Positions 29,628-38,916 of a DNA stretch of 64,000 nt are shown piece by piece. A program made the translations under genes and the position numbers. This stretch comes from Brachyspira suanatina (GTDB lineage: Bacteria > Spirochaetota > Brachyspiria > Brachyspirales > Brachyspiraceae), in assembly GCF_001049755.1 (NCBI RefSeq), contig NZ_CVLB01000003.1, forward strand, positions 369,838 through 433,837, read 5' to 3'. Each line of letters starts with the position of its first letter. Position 1 is the stretch's first letter. A model generated the notes under the pieces. It ran no database searches and was not told the origin of the DNA. It saw nothing but the letters and a program-made list of their open reading frames with translations.

Positions 29628-30647
29628 TTAATTAGCTTTTTTAGCTTCTATTGCTTTTGCTAACTCTTCAGCTAATAGAGGAAGTACTTTGTTAACATCA
29701 CCTACTATACCTAAATCAGCGATTCCAAACATTGGAGCATCTTTATCTTTGTTTATAGCAATAATGTATTCAGATTCTTCCATACCAGCCATGTGCTGAA
29801 TAGCACCAGAAATACCGCAAGCGAAGTATATATTAGGTCTTACTGTTTTACCTGTTTGACCAACTTGTCTAGCCTGCTCTATGTATCCAGCATCTACAGC
29901 AGCTCTTGAACCAGAAACGATAGCACCAATTTTAGAAGCTACAGCCTCAAGATTCTTGAAGTTTTCTTTAGAACCTACACCTCTACCGCCAGATACCAAT
30001 ATTTTAGCTTCTGTAATATCAACTTTCTTAGTAGTTTCTTTTACAACATCTAAGATTTTAACTTTCATTTTAGAAGTGTCTATAGTTAAAGGTAATACTT
30101 CAACTTCACCTTTTTTACCTTCTTCTTTAGCTAATTTTTGCATTACGCCAGGTCTTACAGTAGCCATTTGAGGTCTATGATCTGGACAAACAATAGTAGC
30201 CATCAAGTTTCCGCCGAATGCAGGTCTTGTCATTCCGAAAACTTTAGTTTCATCATCTATATCTAATTTTGTACAGTCAGCAGTAAGTCCTGTAGAGATT
30301 CTTGAAGATACTCTAGGAGCTAAGTCTCTTCCTAAAGTAGTAGCACCTAATAATACTATTTCAGGTTTTTTAGCATTGATTATTGCAGTTAATGCTTGAG
30401 CATAAGCTTCAGTATCGTACTGTTTTAAAAGTTCATTGTCAACAACAACAACTTTATCAGCACCATACTCAACTAAAGTTTGAGCTAAACCTTCTATTTT
30501 ATGTCCTACTAAAGCTGCTGTTACAGATACATTCAATTTAGCAGCAAGTTTTTTTGCTTCACCAATTAATTCTAAACCTACGTTTTGAATTACACCGTCT
30601 CTTTGCTCAGCAAATACTAATATTCCTTTGTAATCACTTAAATTCAT
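29628..30647 (-). CDS. etfA: Electron transfer flavoprotein, alpha subunit
   Basis: FAD-binding partner of EtfB that hands electrons to or from the acyl-CoA dehydrogenase. The N-terminal domain (about 1-190) and the C-terminal FAD domain with ILVSGGRGVGSKENF, SRAAVDAGYIEQARQVGQTGKTVRP and YFACGISGAIQHMAGM are all clear. The 339-residue length is usual. AAGGAG precedes the ATG. It is last in a six-gene minus-strand operon, 38 bases after etfB, and followed by a terminator. With a butyryl-CoA-type dehydrogenase, EtfAB could be electron-bifurcating, but that is not readable from the sequence alone. Confidence 0.96.
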   Translation of the reverse strand: MNLSDYKGILVFAEQRDGVIQNVGLELIGEAKKLAAKLNVSVTAALVGHKIEGLAQTLVEYGADKVVVVDNELLKQYDTEAYAQALTAIINAKKPEIVLLGATTLGRDLAPRVSSRISTGLTADCTKLDIDDETKVFGMTRPAFGGNLMATIVCPDHRPQMATVRPGVMQKLAKEEGKKGEVEVLPLTIDTSKMKVKILDVVKETTKKVDITEAKILVSGGRGVGSKENFKNLEAVASKIGAIVSGSRAAVDAGYIEQARQVGQTGKTVRPNIYFACGISGAIQHMAGMEESEYIIAINKDKDAPMFGIADLGIVGDVNKVLPLLAEELAKAIEAKKAN

Positions 30648-30685
30648 TATCTATCTCCTTTTCTAAGGTTCTTTGTTAATTAAAA

Positions 30686-31471
30686 TTAAATAACAAATTT
30701 TTCTTTTAATTTTTCAATTATGATATTAACAGCTTCTTTTGTATCAACTTCAAATACTTTACCGGCTTGTTTAGCTCCTTTAGTAAATGATTTTTTAACT
30801 TTTGTAGGAGAACCAGTAAGACCTATCAAAGAAGGGTCAATTTTGATAGTTTCAGAAGACCAAATCTCAATTTCTTTATCATAAGCCTCAACAATACCTT
30901 TAACTCTCATGTATCTTGGGCTATTAGCTTCTGATAATACAGTTATTAATGCTGGTAATTGAACGTTTAATAGGTAATATCCATCTTCTATTACTCTTTT
31001 TACAGTTAATGATTTATCAGCTTCATTATACTGAATTTCTTTAGCATAAGAAATTTGAGGTATTTGTAAGTGTTCAGCTGTTTGAGGTCCAACTTGAGCA
31101 GTATCACCGTCTATAGCTTGTCTTCCTGAAATAATAATATCATATTCTAAAGTTCTTAAAGCAGCTGCTAATGTATTAGAAGTAGCTAATGTATCAGCAC
31201 CGCCGAATTTTCTATCAGTTATAAGAATAGCTCTATCAGCTCCCATAGCATAAGCTTCTCTTAATATAGCTTCAGCTTGAGGAGGTCCCATAGTTATTAC
31301 AGTTACATGAGCACCATATTTATCTTTTAATTTTAAAGCTTCTTCTAAACCTGCTTTATCATCTGGGTTCATTATACTAGGAACACCATCTCTTATTAAT
31401 GTACCTTTTACAGGGTCTAGTTTAATTTCTGTTGTATCTGGAACCTGTTTTATACAAACTACTATTTTCAT
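30686..31471 (-). CDS. etfB: Electron transfer flavoprotein, beta subunit
   Basis: Starts MKIVVCIKQVPDTTEIKLDPVKGTLIRDG, typical of EtfB from clostridia-like anaerobes. IISGRQAIDGDTAQVGPQTAEHL is the nucleotide-binding signature; bifurcating EtfB proteins bind FAD here rather than AMP. The 261-residue length is standard. An AGGA site precedes the ATG. It lies 37 bases downstream of the acyl-CoA dehydrogenase gene. Confidence 0.96.
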   Translation of the reverse strand: MKIVVCIKQVPDTTEIKLDPVKGTLIRDGVPSIMNPDDKAGLEEALKLKDKYGAHVTVITMGPPQAEAILREAYAMGADRAILITDRKFGGADTLATSNTLAAALRTLEYDIIISGRQAIDGDTAQVGPQTAEHLQIPQISYAKEIQYNEADKSLTVKRVIEDGYYLLNVQLPALITVLSEANSPRYMRVKGIVEAYDKEIEIWSSETIKIDPSLIGLTGSPTKVKKSFTKGAKQAGKVFEVDTKEAVNIIIEKLKEKFVI

Positions 31472-31508
31472 TTCTATTCCTCCATAAATGTTTTATTTAC
31501 TAATTGGC

Positions 31509-32654
31509 TTATTTTAAAAGGTTTCCTGCTATTACCATTCTTTGAACTTCAGATGTACCTTCATAGATTTCAGTAATCTTAGCATCTCTCATCATTCTTT
31601 CAACAGGATATTCTCTTGTATAACCATATCCACCATGAAGCTGAACGGCTTTAGTTGTTACTTCCATTGCAGTTTCTGCAGCGAATAATTTAGCTCTTGC
31701 AGCATCTACTGAATATGGAAGATGGTTGCTTTCTCTCCAAGCTGCTTTATAAACAAGAAGTCTTGCAGCTTCTACTTTAACTTCAAGGTTAGCTAATTGG
31801 AATTGAGTATTTTGGAAATTAGCTATTGTTCTTCCGAACTGTTTTCTTTCTTTTACATAAGCAACAGTTTCATCAAGTGCACCTTGAGCAATACCTAATG
31901 CTTGAGAAGCAATTCCTATTCTTCCTCCATCAAGAGTCATCATAGCAATTTTAAATCCTTTTCCTAATTCTCCTAATAGGTTGTCTTTAGGTATTCTTGC
32001 ATTTTCAAATATTAATTCGCAAGTAGCAGAACCTCTAATACCTAATTTTTTCTCTTTTTTACCAACACTAAATCCAGGAGTTGTTGATTCAACTATGAAA
32101 GCAGAAATACCTTTTAATCCTTTTGATTTATCTGTCATAGCAAATATTACATATACATTAGCATATCCTGAATTTGTTATGAATATTTTTGAACCATTAA
32201 GTACCCATTCCTGAGTAGATTCATCTAATACAGCTACAGTTTGTTGACCTGCTGCATCTGTACCAGCATTAGGTTCAGTAAGTCCGAATGCTCCAAGCCA
32301 TTCACCGCTAGCCAATTTAGGAACATATTTTTGTTTTTGAGCGTCTGTACCGAATTGTAATATAGGCCAAGTTCCAAGAGAAGTGTGAGCAGAAAGAATA
32401 ACACCAGTAGTACCGCAAACTCTTGATAATTCTTCAACAGCCATAGCGTACATTAAGTTGTCTCCACCAGCTCCACCGTATTCCTTAGGAATAGGTATAC
32501 CCATAAGTCCGATTTCAGCCATTTTCTTAACAGTTTCAACAGGAAATCTTTCTTCCTCGTCAATTTCTGTTGCTAAAGGTTTTACCTCTTTTTCAGCAAA
32601 TTCTCTGATCATTTGTCTGAAAAGTTCATGTGTTTTAGGCAAATTAAATTCCAT
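31509..32654 (-). CDS. bcd: Short-chain acyl-CoA dehydrogenase (butyryl-CoA dehydrogenase type)
   Basis: An FAD enzyme interconverting crotonyl-CoA and butyryl-CoA (or similar short chains). Conserved parts include LMGIPIPKEYGGAGGDNLMYAMAVEE, GAFGLTEPNAGTDAAGQQT, VQLHGGYGYTREYPVERMMRDAKIT and IYEGTSEVQR, in which Glu365 is the probable catalytic base. The 381 residues match the short-chain class. AGGAGG precedes the ATG. The adjacent etfBA genes argue for the reductive, fermentative direction in an anaerobe. Exact chain-length preference cannot be read. Confidence 0.95.
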   Translation of the reverse strand: MEFNLPKTHELFRQMIREFAEKEVKPLATEIDEEERFPVETVKKMAEIGLMGIPIPKEYGGAGGDNLMYAMAVEELSRVCGTTGVILSAHTSLGTWPILQFGTDAQKQKYVPKLASGEWLGAFGLTEPNAGTDAAGQQTVAVLDESTQEWVLNGSKIFITNSGYANVYVIFAMTDKSKGLKGISAFIVESTTPGFSVGKKEKKLGIRGSATCELIFENARIPKDNLLGELGKGFKIAMMTLDGGRIGIASQALGIAQGALDETVAYVKERKQFGRTIANFQNTQFQLANLEVKVEAARLLVYKAAWRESNHLPYSVDAARAKLFAAETAMEVTTKAVQLHGGYGYTREYPVERMMRDAKITEIYEGTSEVQRMVIAGNLLK

Positions 32655-32714
32655 TCTAGTCCTCCTGATAATATCTTTATCAATTTTTTTTATTTATAAT
32701 AAATTTAACAATTG

Positions 32715-33119
32715 TCATTTTTTCATTATAGTTGCTTTTCCAGATAAAACAACTTTGCCTTCTTGATTAGTACAAGTAGTAGAAAGAATTACTCTATTTT
32801 TTTCAGGTATAAGTTCAATAATTTCAGCAGTAGCTGTTATTGTATCTCCAAAATATACAGGTGCTGTAAATTTTAATTCCTGTCCCATATAAATACTGCC
32901 TTCACCTGGAAGTTTTGTTCCTAAAACGGCAGATACAAGTCCAGCAGTAAGCATTCCATGAGCTATTCTATGTTTGAACATAGTTTGTTGTGCATGAACT
33001 TCATTCAAATGAGCTGGGTTTGTGTCGAGTGTAATTCCTGCATATAGAACCACATCTGTCTCTGTTATAGTTTTAGCAACTTCAGCTTTCATCCCAACTT
33101 TTAATTCTTCAAATTTCAT
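32715..33119 (-). CDS. MaoC-like (R)-specific enoyl-CoA hydratase
   Basis: A 134-residue single hot-dog domain. The hydratase-2 motif is clear: YAGITLDTNPAHLNEVHAQQ followed by RIAHGMLTAGLVSAVLG, with the catalytic Asp and His. Such enzymes (PhaJ-like) interconvert (R)-3-hydroxyacyl-CoA and trans-2-enoyl-CoA. Its place between a CoA-transferase/permease pair and an acyl-CoA dehydrogenase makes dehydration of a short (R)-3-hydroxyacyl-CoA the likely role. AGGAG precedes the ATG. A hairpin (33160-33196) separates it from the permease gene. Confidence 0.92.
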   Translation of the reverse strand: MKFEELKVGMKAEVAKTITETDVVLYAGITLDTNPAHLNEVHAQQTMFKHRIAHGMLTAGLVSAVLGTKLPGEGSIYMGQELKFTAPVYFGDTITATAEIIELIPEKNRVILSTTCTNQEGKVVLSGKATIMKK

Positions 33120-33159
33120 AATTATTGCTCCTAAAAAATATTTTCATAATTTTATAAAG

Positions 33160-33196
33160 TTTCGGCAAAATCTCTTTATCAGATATCTTGCCGAAA
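33160..33196 (-). other. Intra-operon hairpin between permease and hydratase genes
   Basis: A nine-base perfect stem TTTCGGCAA (33160-33168) pairs with TTGCCGAAA (33188-33196) and extends imperfectly inward. No T run follows on the minus strand, so it looks like a processing or mRNA-stability element rather than a full terminator. Confidence 0.55.
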
Positions 33197-33228
33197 AATA
33201 TTCAATTTTTTATTTTATTATTATATTA

Positions 33229-34617
33229 TCATACAACGCCAAAGCTAGCAAGTACAATACAAATTGCAACTGTTACTACAGGAATTATAGCTGTACACAT
33301 TGCAATATCACCATAAGATTCTCTGTGAGTCATTCCAGTAACAGCAAGAACAGTAATAACCGCACCATTGTGAGGCATAGTATCCAAACCACCGCAAGCC
33401 ATAGAAGCTATTCTGTGAAGAACCTGAGGATCTATGTTAGCAGCTAAAGCATCTTTTAAATATGTGTCAGCAAGAGCTTCAAGTGCTATACTTAATCCGC
33501 CTGATGCAGAACCTGTTATACCAGCAAGTGCTGATACAGAAACTGCTTCTGATACAAGAGGGTTAGAAGAAAGACCTAATAAAGCTCCTTTTACAACAGC
33601 AAATGCTGCCATAGAAGCGATAACATTTCCGTAACCAACCTCAGAAGCTGTGTTCATTACAGCAAGGAATGATCCTGATACACCATCAGTAAGAGTTTTA
33701 GTAACACTTTCCATTCTCTTTAAGTTAACAACTATTGCCACTATTATAGAAACTACTAATGCAACGATCAAGCTCCAGTTTCCTACAACTTTACCAGCGC
33801 TAGTTCCGTAACTTTCAAGATAAGAAAGGTCTAAACTAGGGAATATGAATTTAGAAGTGATAAGTCCTACAACCAATACCAACAATATAGGAAGTATAGC
33901 AATTCCGAATGGAGGTACTTTTTTTTCTTCATTAGTTACTGTTGGTTCATTTTGATGTACTCCATATCCCTCACCTTTAGCCATAGCTTTTTTAGCTCTT
34001 CTTTGAAGCCAGAAAATTCCGCCTGATGCCATTAATATAGAACCAATTATACCAAGTATTGGAGCTGCATAAGGGTCAGTTCCAAAATACTGCATAGGAA
34101 TAGCATTTTGGATTTGAGGAGTTCCAGGTAAAGCAGTCATTGTGAAAGTGAAAGCTCCGCAAGCAATTGATCCTGGAATGAATCTTTTAGGGATTCCTGC
34201 TTCTCTAAATAAAGCTGCTGCTACAGGATAAATAGCGAAAGATACAACGAATAAAGATACACCGCCGTAAGTAAGTACAGCACATGCAAGAACTATAGCA
34301 AGTATAGCTTTTTCTTTACCGAATTTTTCACAAATAAAATATGAAATACTTTTTGCTGAACCTGTATCATCCATTACTTTACCAAATATAGCGCCAAGTA
34401 AGAAAATAGGGAAATAACTTCTTACATATCCAGCTAAGCTGCTCATAAATGTTTCTGTATATGTAGCCAAAATGTGAATACTTCCGCTATCTATACCGCT
34501 CATTATTGCAGCAAAACAAGCAAGAATAGGTGCTATGATTAAAACTGAAAACCCCCTATACGCTAAATACATTAAAAGTATCAGCGATAATACAATACCA
34601 ATTGTTCCAAATGCCAT
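33229..34617 (-). CDS. GntP-family permease (hydroxy-acid/H+ symporter)
   Basis: A 462-residue integral membrane protein with about 12-14 helices. GntP/citrate-type features include FPIFLLGAIFGKVMDDTGSAKSI, VLTYGGVSLFVVSFAIYPVAAALFREAG, MTALPGTPQIQNAIPMQYFG and HRIASMACGGLDTMPHNGAVI near the C-terminus. The GntP family covers gluconate and also 3-hydroxybutyrate permeases. Operon context with a CoA-transferase and (R)-hydratase favours a short hydroxy acid over gluconate. AAGGAG precedes the ATG. It lies 29 bases after the CoA-transferase gene. Confidence 0.9.
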   Translation of the reverse strand: MAFGTIGIVLSLILLMYLAYRGFSVLIIAPILACFAAIMSGIDSGSIHILATYTETFMSSLAGYVRSYFPIFLLGAIFGKVMDDTGSAKSISYFICEKFGKEKAILAIVLACAVLTYGGVSLFVVSFAIYPVAAALFREAGIPKRFIPGSIACGAFTFTMTALPGTPQIQNAIPMQYFGTDPYAAPILGIIGSILMASGGIFWLQRRAKKAMAKGEGYGVHQNEPTVTNEEKKVPPFGIAILPILLVLVVGLITSKFIFPSLDLSYLESYGTSAGKVVGNWSLIVALVVSIIVAIVVNLKRMESVTKTLTDGVSGSFLAVMNTASEVGYGNVIASMAAFAVVKGALLGLSSNPLVSEAVSVSALAGITGSASGGLSIALEALADTYLKDALAANIDPQVLHRIASMACGGLDTMPHNGAVITVLAVTGMTHRESYGDIAMCTAIIPVVTVAICIVLASFGVV

Positions 34618-34646
34618 ATAATGTCTCCTTTTAATTTTTTTTTAAT

Positions 34647-36206
34647 TTAAAATACTAATCCCATTTTTTCATCAATAAATATTTTTGAATCCATTTTCTT
34701 CAAGTCATCAGCTACAATAGGCTTGAATTCCATTTGATCCAATACATCTTTTTGGAGATCTACTCCAGGAGCTATTTCAACTAATTTTAATCCTTCTTTA
34801 ACAAGAGTGAAAACAGCTCTTTCAGTTACATAAGTAACTTTTTTATTATTTTTATTAGCAATATTACCGCTGAATGTAACTTGCTCTACATCTTTTACAA
34901 ATTTCTTAACTTTTCCTTCCTGAAGAATTCTAAGCTCTCCATTTTCTACGCCTATTTTTAATCCTCCAGTTGTGAAAGTACCCAAGAATACTACTTCTTT
35001 CGCATTTTGAGTGATATTAATAAATCCGCCGCATCCTGCAATCTTTGGTCCAAATTTAGAAACGTTAATATTTCCGTATTGATCGCATTGTGCTAGGCCT
35101 AAAAATGCCATGTCTAATCCGCCGCCGTCATAGAAGTCAAACTGATATGGCTGATCAACTATTGCTGTTGCATTAAATGTAGCTCCGAAGCTAAGTCCTC
35201 CCATAGGAGTACCGCCTATTGCTCCAGGCTCAACAGTAGGGGTGAAGTATTGTTCTTGACCTTCTTCATTTACTACCATTGCTATGACTTCTGGCATTCC
35301 TATACCATAGTTAAGTATTTTTTTGCTCTTATCTAGAAGCATTGCACATCTTCTTGATATGATTTTTCTTTCATCAAGTTTTACTTCTTTAAGGCTTCCT
35401 TCTACAACAAAGTTATTTTTTACATAACCTTCATTGAAATATTCTCCGAAAGTCTGCATGTGATTTTCAGGAGTTTCAGCTACAACTACATAGTCTACTA
35501 AAATTCCAGGAATTTTTACTTCTTTTGGAGGTATGCTTCCTTTTTTTACTTTTCTTTTTACTTGTACAAAAACCTTTCCTCCATTATTTTTAGCGGCAGT
35601 TGCTACAGATAAAGCTTCAAGTGTAAGAGCTTCTTCTTCAAAAGAGATATTACCATCTTCGTCTGCAGAAGTACCTCTTAATATAGCATAATCTAGTTTT
35701 GGAGCATGATAGAATAATAAATCTTGTCCACTGAATTTACATCTTTCAACGATATCTTCAGTTGTTACGCTATTAAGTTTTCCGCCTTGAAGTTCTGGAT
35801 CAACAAAAGTTCCAAGTCCTACATGTGAAAGTATACCTGGTTTTCCAGCTGCCATTTCTCTAAACATTTGAGAAATAACCCCTTGCGGAAGATTGTAAGC
35901 TTCAATTTCATTGCTGTTGGCTAATTCGCCAAGTTTTGGAGCCAATCCCCAGTGTCCTGCTACAACTCTTTTTACAAGTCCTTTATGAGCTAAGTGTCCT
36001 GCGCCTCTTCCTTTACTATCTCCGATTCCAGCTGCAAAAATAACACTTAAATTGTTAGGAGATCCTTTTTCTAAAAAGGATTTCTCAACGCTAGTTAAAA
36101 TTTCTTCAGCAGATCCGATACCCACAAATCCGCATAACCCTACAAAGGAGTTATCCTTGATAAGCTCAGGAACCTGACTTGCTTTTATAAATTTTCCTTT
36201 ATCCAT
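34647..36206 (-). CDS. Acyl-CoA:acetate/3-ketoacid CoA-transferase, fused alpha-beta subunits
   Basis: A family-I CoA-transferase of 519 residues, fused like YdiF or propionate CoA-transferase. The alpha half begins FIKASQVPELIKDNSFVGLCGFVGIGSAEE. The beta half carries TVEPGAIGGTPMGG, where the Glu of EPG forms the thioester intermediate. FDFYDGGGLDMAFLGLAQCDQYGNINVSKFG is strongly characteristic. It moves CoA between acetyl- or acyl-CoA and a free carboxylic acid. AAGGTGG precedes the ATG. First gene of the six-gene operon, divergent from the V-ATPase operon across 1.2 kb. Confidence 0.93.
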   Translation of the reverse strand: MDKGKFIKASQVPELIKDNSFVGLCGFVGIGSAEEILTSVEKSFLEKGSPNNLSVIFAAGIGDSKGRGAGHLAHKGLVKRVVAGHWGLAPKLGELANSNEIEAYNLPQGVISQMFREMAAGKPGILSHVGLGTFVDPELQGGKLNSVTTEDIVERCKFSGQDLLFYHAPKLDYAILRGTSADEDGNISFEEEALTLEALSVATAAKNNGGKVFVQVKRKVKKGSIPPKEVKIPGILVDYVVVAETPENHMQTFGEYFNEGYVKNNFVVEGSLKEVKLDERKIISRRCAMLLDKSKKILNYGIGMPEVIAMVVNEEGQEQYFTPTVEPGAIGGTPMGGLSFGATFNATAIVDQPYQFDFYDGGGLDMAFLGLAQCDQYGNINVSKFGPKIAGCGGFINITQNAKEVVFLGTFTTGGLKIGVENGELRILQEGKVKKFVKDVEQVTFSGNIANKNNKKVTYVTERAVFTLVKEGLKLVEIAPGVDLQKDVLDQMEFKPIVADDLKKMDSKIFIDEKMGLVF

Positions 36207-37425
36207 ATTACCACCTTCTTAAAATAATTGAAATAGTTCTTAGTTAATTATAGGACATTTTTTTTTAAAAATCAATGCATAATGTGATAAAATAAATATT
36301 TTGTTTAATATGGAAACTAAAAATAAACAAAATTTAAAGATATTGTATTTAATTATTTCTTAATTTTTTTTATATAACTTAGATTTAATATAATATAAAT
36401 TATAATGTATTACAAAAGTTATTATATTATTTATATTCTTATTTATTTTTTATAAAGTTGTTTTTTATGTTAACATTATCGAACTTTTTTATTTATTTAA
36501 ATATTTATATCAATGCATTAAACTGACTATATTGATATATTATTGTTTTTTGTGTATATGAAATATGATTTAGTATATTTGCTGTTTAGTTGTAAGTAAA
36601 TATTTATATAGATTATATACCAAATGATACTATAATAATATTGTTTTATAATATTTCTTCTATTATTAGTTATTAATAAATTATTATTTTTCTGGTGTTT
36701 ATTATATAATCATATAGTTTATAATTTTTGAATAATTGAGATAGTATTTTATATAAAATTGTATAATAGAGTTATTTTTATTTTTTATATCATTTTGTAA
36801 TTTTATAATGCTGTTATTTAAAAAATAAAAATTCATATTTTGTAATTTTTTATATTTGTTATTTTTATATTATTTTTATTTTATAAAAACGATTGTTTTA
36901 TATTTACTATATATTGGTAATATTATTTTTATTAAAGTATATTTTTTAGTAATTATAAGTTCTTTAAATATGTATTTTTTTATATTTATTTTCTTTTATT
37001 GTAAAATTATATTAGAAATAGTATGATAATAAATATATTAATATTTATTTAAATGTATTATATAGTAATATAAAAATATTTTTATAGTATATTATTAGAT
37101 ATTTTTTATAAAATTATTATAGTGTGGCAAAGTGTTTTTTTGATTATTTTTTGTACTGCGATTTTATTTAAAATTTTATAATAGTTTTAATTAAGTGTTG
37201 AGAGTTGTTTTTGTTTTAGTTCTTATTTAAATATATTTTTGGTACATATTTTAAAACTTTAAAATTGATATCTATTGGCTATATATTACAAAATAAATAT
37301 ATATGATTATATTTTATGTATTTTGCTTGATTTTTTTTAAAAATATTGATAAACTATTAGAATAGTGTTTTTTGGAGAAATTTTTAAAATTCTATAAATC
37401 AATTATAAAAAGTCAAGGAGTTATT
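36207..37425. other. 1.2-kb very AT-rich divergent intergenic region
   Basis: No gene, repeat family member, terminator or clear operator is visible on either strand. It is almost entirely A and T with few C. It must hold the promoters of the CoA-transferase operon (leftward) and the V-ATPase operon (rightward). I could not pick convincing -35/-10 pairs among the many TATAAT-like strings. Confidence 0.6.
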
Positions 37426-38040
37426 ATGGCTGAAGAGAAAAAATTAGACTCCCTTCTTGAACGTATATATCAAGATGGTGTTGAAAAATCCAACAAAAAA
37501 GCTGATGAAATAATCTCAAATGCTAAAAGCGAAGCTGACAGAATTATAAAAGAGGCAGAGGTAAAATCAGAGGAAATTATTAAAGAGGCAGAAAGAAAGT
37601 CAGAGGAGCTAAAGAAAAATACAATAACAGATGTTCGTATGGCAGGCGAGCAGTCAATCAGTGCTTTAAAACAAAGAATAAAGGATTTAGTAACTGCTAA
37701 AGTATTAGAAGACGGACTTAAAGGTGCTTTTGCAGACACTTCATTCTTAAAAGATTTAATACTTGAAGTAGTAAAAAAATGGGATATTTCTTCAAGTAAT
37801 TCAGATGTAACAGTATATTTCCCAGAATCAAAGAAAGCTGATATAGATTCATCTTTCGAGAAATCTATAAAAAGTGCTATAAATAACGCTACTATTAATT
37901 TTGATAAGAAATTATCTAACGGTTTCAAAATCGTTCCTGAAGGCGGAAATTATCAACTTCAATTTACAGATGAAGATTTCGTAGAGTTCTTCAGTGATTA
38001 TATTAAAGCAAAAACGGAAGAAGTAATATTTACTAAATAA
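37426..38040 (+). CDS. atpE: V-type ATP synthase subunit E
   Basis: Peripheral stalk subunit linking the catalytic head to the membrane part. The N-terminal half is a charged coiled coil (repeats of KSEADRIIKEAEVKSEEI type), and the C-terminal half is a globular alpha/beta domain, as in subunit E. I start at 37426 because AAGGAG ends eight bases upstream. A frame from 37372 adds 18 residues but lacks a site. First gene of the E-DUF2764-A-B-D-I-K operon; it ends 11 bases before the next start. Confidence 0.9.
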   Translation: MAEEKKLDSLLERIYQDGVEKSNKKADEIISNAKSEADRIIKEAEVKSEEIIKEAERKSEELKKNTITDVRMAGEQSISALKQRIKDLVTAKVLEDGLKGAFADTSFLKDLILEVVKKWDISSSNSDVTVYFPESKKADIDSSFEKSIKSAINNATINFDKKLSNGFKIVPEGGNYQLQFTDEDFVEFFSDYIKAKTEEVIFTK

Positions 38041-38051
38041 GAGGAGTGAGT

Positions 38052-38888
38052 ATGGGATCATATTATTATCTTATCTCAGGTCTTCCCGAAGTTAAACTTT
38101 CTGACGCTAAGGCTAAGTATGATATTAATGAAATTACTCAAAGCATATTATCTAGTTTAAGTGCTAAAGATGCTAAATTTTTCAAGTATTTAATTTATCA
38201 AAATGATAATAAAAATTTAGTAAGTGCTATAGCAAAACAAAAGGGATTATTTACTCCTTATATAGAACATATAGAACCATCAATATTCAGCAAAGAAGAA
38301 ATGCAGAAATATTCTAGCATATCAAATTTACCATTATATATGAGCAAATTTTTAGAAGATAATAAGAATATTGAATGGGAAAATGCAAGACATATAGAAA
38401 ATACTCTTTTAAATTTGTATTATGAAGAGATGATAAAAAGCGGTAATTCATTTATAAAAAATTATGCTTTATTTATGAGGGATATGAAGAATGTTCTTGC
38501 TGCTTTAAATGGAAGAGCTTTAGGTTTCAGCAGTGATGAGATATCAAAAGAACTTATAGGAGATTATTCTTTGATATCTGCATTAACAAAATCTACAGCT
38601 TCAGATTTTGGAGTAGGCAGAGAGATACCATACATTAATACTATTGTTGAAACATTCAATTCATCAGATAAAGCAGATCCGTATAATATAGAAAATATAG
38701 AGTGTTCTTTAGTAAGAGAATTTTTAGATAGATTAACTTCTATTAAATCTTTCACAACAGATAATGTTTTTGCTTATTATATAAATCTTACTTATGCTGT
38801 TAGTATAAATGGAAGGAATGAAGAGGAAGGTAAAAAACATTTGGAGACGCTAATAGGTTCATTAAAAGAAAAAGCGTCTGCTATGTAA
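38052..38888 (+). CDS. DUF2764 protein of the V-type ATPase operon
   Basis: Starts MGSYYYLISGLPEVKL, the signature N-terminus of DUF2764 proteins. These sit between subunits E and A in spirochaetal and some Bacteroidetes-type V-ATPase operons. It is thought to replace subunit C as the socket for the central stalk; that is inference from position and helical character. Largely alpha-helical, 278 residues. GAGGAG ends five bases before the ATG at 38052; a GTG at 38046 overlaps that site and is rejected. Confidence 0.85.
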   Translation: MGSYYYLISGLPEVKLSDAKAKYDINEITQSILSSLSAKDAKFFKYLIYQNDNKNLVSAIAKQKGLFTPYIEHIEPSIFSKEEMQKYSSISNLPLYMSKFLEDNKNIEWENARHIENTLLNLYYEEMIKSGNSFIKNYALFMRDMKNVLAALNGRALGFSSDEISKELIGDYSLISALTKSTASDFGVGREIPYINTIVETFNSSDKADPYNIENIECSLVREFLDRLTSIKSFTTDNVFAYYINLTYAVSINGRNEEEGKKHLETLIGSLKEKASAM

Positions 38889-38916
38889 TGTATGTATAAT
38901 TAATTAGGAGATAGAA

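Noticed and set aside
30674..30697. TTTGTTA...TAACAAA inverted repeat near the etfB stop as a Rex operator
   Set aside because: The arms are 12 bases apart and the site overlaps the end of etfB inside the operon, not a promoter. It is more likely a chance AT-rich repeat.
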